Source: Bacteroidota bacterium (GTDB lineage: Bacteria; Bacteroidota; Bacteroidia; Chitinophagales; Saprospiraceae). Taken from it: a DNA stretch of 64,000 bases. The notes beneath the pieces are model-generated. The model was not told the DNA's origin, ran no database searches, and was given only the letters and a program-made list of their open reading frames with translations. This document shows, in pieces, positions 61,352 through 64,000 of this stretch. The translations under genes and the position numbers were made by a program. The stretch is taken from positions 1 to 64,000 of the forward strand of contig JAFMBH010000005.1 in the NCBI GenBank assembly GCA_017858735.1, read 5' to 3'. The number at the start of each line of letters is the position of its first letter. Positions within the stretch are counted from its first letter, which is position 1.

Positions 61352-62539
61352 ATGAATAACCGACAGCTTTTTCTTAACCACCTTGCCCAAACCAGTCCTG
61401 CTCCATTAGCCCTGGAAATTGTCCGTTCAGAAGGTGTTTATCTGTACGATGCCGATGATAAAAAATATTTGGATGTTATTGCTGGAATAAGTGTTAGTGT
61501 ATTAGGCCACAGGCACCCCGCCGTGGTTAATGCCATTAAAAATCAGGTCGATTTATACATGCATACCCTCGTTTATGGTGAATTTGTATTGAGTCCGCAG
61601 ATTAAACTGGTGTCCCTGCTAACTTCTTTATTACCTGAAAATTTGTCCTCGGTTTATTTGGTTAACAGCGGCTCCGAAGCAACAGAAGGAGCCATGAAAC
61701 TTGCGAAAAAATATACAGGCCGTTCAGAAATTATTTCAGCAAAATTTGCGTACCATGGCAGTACTCAAGGTGCGGCATCCCTTATGTTTCCCACTACCTT
61801 TACAGAAGCCTTTTTCCCCTTACTTCCTCACATTAATCATATCGATTTTAATTGTCTTTCTTGTTTAGACCGTATTACAAACAAAACAGCGGCAGTTATT
61901 CTTGAAACGGTACAAGCTGAATTTGGGGTGCGCCTTCCCCATGGAGCTTTTTTAAAACAAGTTGCAGATCGTTGCAAATCGACGGGAACGCTACTCATTC
62001 TTGATGAAATTCAGACAGGTATGGGTAGAACGGGAAGTCTTTTTGCTTTTAGTCAATATGGTGTTATTCCTGATATCCTCCTACTAGCCAAAGGTTTAGG
62101 TGGTGGTATGCCTATTGGTGCTTTCATTTCCTCCCAAGAAATTATGTCAGGGCTTTCTGAAAATCCAGTCCTGGGACATATTACTACTTTCGGTGGGCAT
62201 CCGGTAAGTTCTGCCGCGGCATTCGCTACCCTTCAATTTTTAATAGAGAGTGATCTGATTTCTTTGGTTCAGGCAAAATCAGATAGATTTATCTCTAACC
62301 TAAAACACCCGTTCATTAAAGAAATCAGACATGCCGGCCTACTTATGGCCTTAGACTTAGATAATGCAGCCTTGGTTCGAAAAGTGATTCACCTCGCTAT
62401 TGAAAAGGGATTAATTACCGATTGGTTTCTGTTCAATGACCGTTCTCTAAGGATTGCGCCACCTTTGACCATTACCTTTGAGGAAATTGACGAGGCTTGC
62501 TCTATTTTGATGGAATGTTTAAATGAAGTAGTTCCTTAA
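61352..62539 (+). CDS. class III PLP-dependent aminotransferase (acetylornithine/ornithine type)
   Basis: 395 aa. PLP fold type I, subgroup III: NSGSEATEGAMKLAK (105-119) binds the phosphate, LDEIQTGMGRTG with D218 contacts the pyridine N, and AKGLGGGMPIGAF carries the Schiff-base lysine K247. VLGHRHPAVV and the TTFGGHPVSSAA segment are standard. Substrate could be acetylornithine, ornithine or another omega-amino acid; no arginine or proline genes are adjacent to decide. Its 3' end overlaps the convergent rpoN gene by four bases. Confidence 0.9.
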   Translation: MNNRQLFLNHLAQTSPAPLALEIVRSEGVYLYDADDKKYLDVIAGISVSVLGHRHPAVVNAIKNQVDLYMHTLVYGEFVLSPQIKLVSLLTSLLPENLSSVYLVNSGSEATEGAMKLAKKYTGRSEIISAKFAYHGSTQGAASLMFPTTFTEAFFPLLPHINHIDFNCLSCLDRITNKTAAVILETVQAEFGVRLPHGAFLKQVADRCKSTGTLLILDEIQTGMGRTGSLFAFSQYGVIPDILLLAKGLGGGMPIGAFISSQEIMSGLSENPVLGHITTFGGHPVSSAAAFATLQFLIESDLISLVQAKSDRFISNLKHPFIKEIRHAGLLMALDLDNAALVRKVIHLAIEKGLITDWFLFNDRSLRIAPPLTITFEEIDEACSILMECLNEVVP

Positions 62540-64000
62540 AGTTCTTTCCGTAACGAAGCCTTAGCTATATTCAATTGATCCCTGTATTTTGCCACCGTCC
62601 TGCGGGCTATCGGATAACCCTTTTCTCCTAATATCTGCGTCAGTTTATCATCGGACAAGGGAAGTTTCTTGTCCTCTCCAGCGATCAATTCCCCTAATAT
62701 CTTCTTCACCTCAATAGTAGAAACCTCCTCTCCGTCACTCATTTGCATAGATTCAGAGAAAAATTCCTTCAATCTTTTGGTTCCAAATTCTGTTTGGACA
62801 TATTTGCTGTTGGCTACCCTGGAAATAGTTGAAACATCTAGTTCGGTAGCCGTTGAAATATCTTGTAATATCATGGGTTTTAACTTCTTCTGATCGCCCG
62901 TTAAAAAAAACTCGTATTGATATTCCAAAATAGCGTACATCGTTCTATACATGGTTTCATGCCGTTGTCTTATAGCGTCTATGAACCATCGGGCCGATTC
63001 AATTTTTTGTCGTATAAACTTAACGGCTTCTTTGTCAGACTGTGCACTCAAACCTTTCGTCTTATCAACACCGTAAGTCCGGAGCATTTCTCTGAAATGA
63101 TCGCTGATTCTCAATTCCGGCGCATTCCTTGAGTGTAAGACAACTTCAAGCTCTTCATCTCGGTTTGTTATGATAAAATCAGGGATAATATATTGATTAT
63201 TGCTCGATTTGGCGTCGCCAATATAACCACTTGATGGCTTTGGATTTAATTTCAACACTTCTTCAACCGCTTGTTTTAACTGCTTTTCAGAAATATTGAG
63301 AGATCTTAATAACTTCTCATAGTGCTTTTTTGAAAATGCATCAAAATATTTATCCACCATTTTATAAGCCAATATCAAAGCGTCTTTTGTCTGGCTTTCC
63401 TTCCCTGCTTGTTCTATACGCAGTGCTAATTGTATCAGCAAACATTCTTGTAAATCACGGGCACCTATGCCTGGCGGGTCAAATCTCTGGATTTTTTTTA
63501 ATACTTCTTCAATTTCAAATTCCGTTACTATGACATTTAACGAAAAAATTAAATCATCCACTAAAGCGAAGGTATCTCTTCTCAAATAACCGTCTTCGTC
63601 GATGCTCCCGATAATCTGCCTGGCAATGATCCTTTCCTTTTCATTCGAAAAAGTGGACAAGCCTATCTGTTGCTCTAAAAAATCGTAAAAAGAATTTTCA
63701 AGAACCACAGGCATGGATTTTTCCTCCTCCTCTGGATTATATCCGTCTCCCTGTAGCTTATAGTCCGGCGTATCGTCTTCATTATCAAGGTATTCCTGGA
63801 TATAATCAACTACCTCCATTTCGTCGTCAATAACAGGCTCGTCATCTGTTTCTATGTCACTTTCTACAGATTCTTCAGGATCCTGGTCCTGTGAATCCGT
63901 TTCTACTATGTTTTCCCCCTCTTCAAGCGCCGGATTTTCTTCAATCTCCTCCTTAATTCTTTGTTCCAGCAAGGCAGTAGGAACCTGCAGCAGCTTCATC
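62536..64000 (-). CDS. rpoN: RNA polymerase sigma-54 factor RpoN, N-terminus outside window
   Basis: At least 487 codons. The visible start MKLLQVPTALLEQRI lies inside region I (the family usually has about 20 residues before it), so the gene continues past the window edge. Next is an acidic region II (about 30-100; many Asp/Glu). The core-binding domain follows, with an HTH in the C-terminal domain (TELDVSTISRVANSKYV). The RpoN box is present as ARRTVAKYR near the end, before a C-terminal ASLRKEL. It directs transcription from -24/-12 promoters with AAA activators. It overlaps the convergent aminotransferase gene by four bases. Confidence 0.95.
   Translation of the reverse strand, partial: MKLLQVPTALLEQRIKEEIEENPALEEGENIVETDSQDQDPEESVESDIETDDEPVIDDEMEVVDYIQEYLDNEDDTPDYKLQGDGYNPEEEEKSMPVVLENSFYDFLEQQIGLSTFSNEKERIIARQIIGSIDEDGYLRRDTFALVDDLIFSLNVIVTEFEIEEVLKKIQRFDPPGIGARDLQECLLIQLALRIEQAGKESQTKDALILAYKMVDKYFDAFSKKHYEKLLRSLNISEKQLKQAVEEVLKLNPKPSSGYIGDAKSSNNQYIIPDFIITNRDEELEVVLHSRNAPELRISDHFREMLRTYGVDKTKGLSAQSDKEAVKFIRQKIESARWFIDAIRQRHETMYRTMYAILEYQYEFFLTGDQKKLKPMILQDISTATELDVSTISRVANSKYVQTEFGTKRLKEFFSESMQMSDGEEVSTIEVKKILGELIAGEDKKLPLSDDKLTQILGEKGYPIARRTVAKYRDQLNIAKASLRKEL

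Overview
The window is a piece of an AT-rich Bacteroidota chromosome, most likely from a free-living polysaccharide degrader of the Cytophagia/Saprospiria/Sphingobacteriia type. The signs are SusC/SusD, several proteins with a type IX secretion (T9SS) C-terminal sorting domain, a hybrid two-component system, no Shine-Dalgarno sequences, and TAnnTTTG-type -7 promoter boxes. I cannot name a genus from the sequence. No CRISPR array, insertion sequence, phage or rRNA gene was seen; there is one tRNA-Val.

Layout. (1) 1-3850: the N-terminal part of an outer-membrane receptor, a clan GH-D-like glycosidase and a DoxX-like membrane protein. (2) 3958-16890: a beta-glucan (laminarin-type) utilisation locus. 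On the minus strand it reads multi-module T9SS glycan-binding protein, SusC, SusD, surface glycan-binding lipoprotein, GH16, GH16. A divergent membrane-spanning propeller/LuxR regulator lies on the plus strand, with three TACATCA direct repeats beside it. (3) 16879-22940: an alginate-lyase-superfamily lyase next to a plus-strand catabolic operon of an OMPDC-suprafamily decarboxylase, a zinc-type dehydrogenase, an SDR, a sugar isomerase/epimerase and an Nramp-fold transporter that has lost the usual metal-binding motifs. I regard this as the most likely undescribed pathway in the window.

(4) 22941-28740: an accessory island of small, partly decayed modules: HigBA, an XRE-membrane-propeller fusion, a YefM/YoeB-type pair whose toxin has an in-frame stop, a DUF4160/DUF2442 pair, a SLOG-like protein and a frameshifted MNT nucleotidyltransferase. 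A luciferase-like oxidoreductase sits inside it. (5) 28751-51859: a second carbohydrate region with sialidase, Tat-exported isomerase/epimerase, GH127, two T9SS beta-helix proteins (probable lyases), a hybrid two-component regulator, GH88 unsaturated glucuronyl hydrolase, a SusD-less TonB receptor, an S1 sulfatase, a Gfo/Idh/MocA oxidoreductase and a GH20-like enzyme. The GH88 + sulfatase + beta-helix set points to a sulfated, uronate-containing polysaccharide.

(6) 51918-64000: a second OMP_b-brl_3 receptor, a heavy-metal RND efflux operon (His-rich small protein, CzcA fused to a TolC-like domain, membrane-fusion lipoprotein), tRNA-Val, a GH25 lysozyme, a class III aminotransferase and the 3' part of rpoN (sigma-54). 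This end looks like ordinary chromosomal backbone.

The two carbohydrate regions each carry their own sensor (LuxR-type propeller regulator; HTCS), their own TonB receptor and secreted enzymes. The decarboxylase operon between them could process sugar acids released by either. Starts were moved where a signal peptide, a terminator or an upstream gene argued against the longest reading frame.
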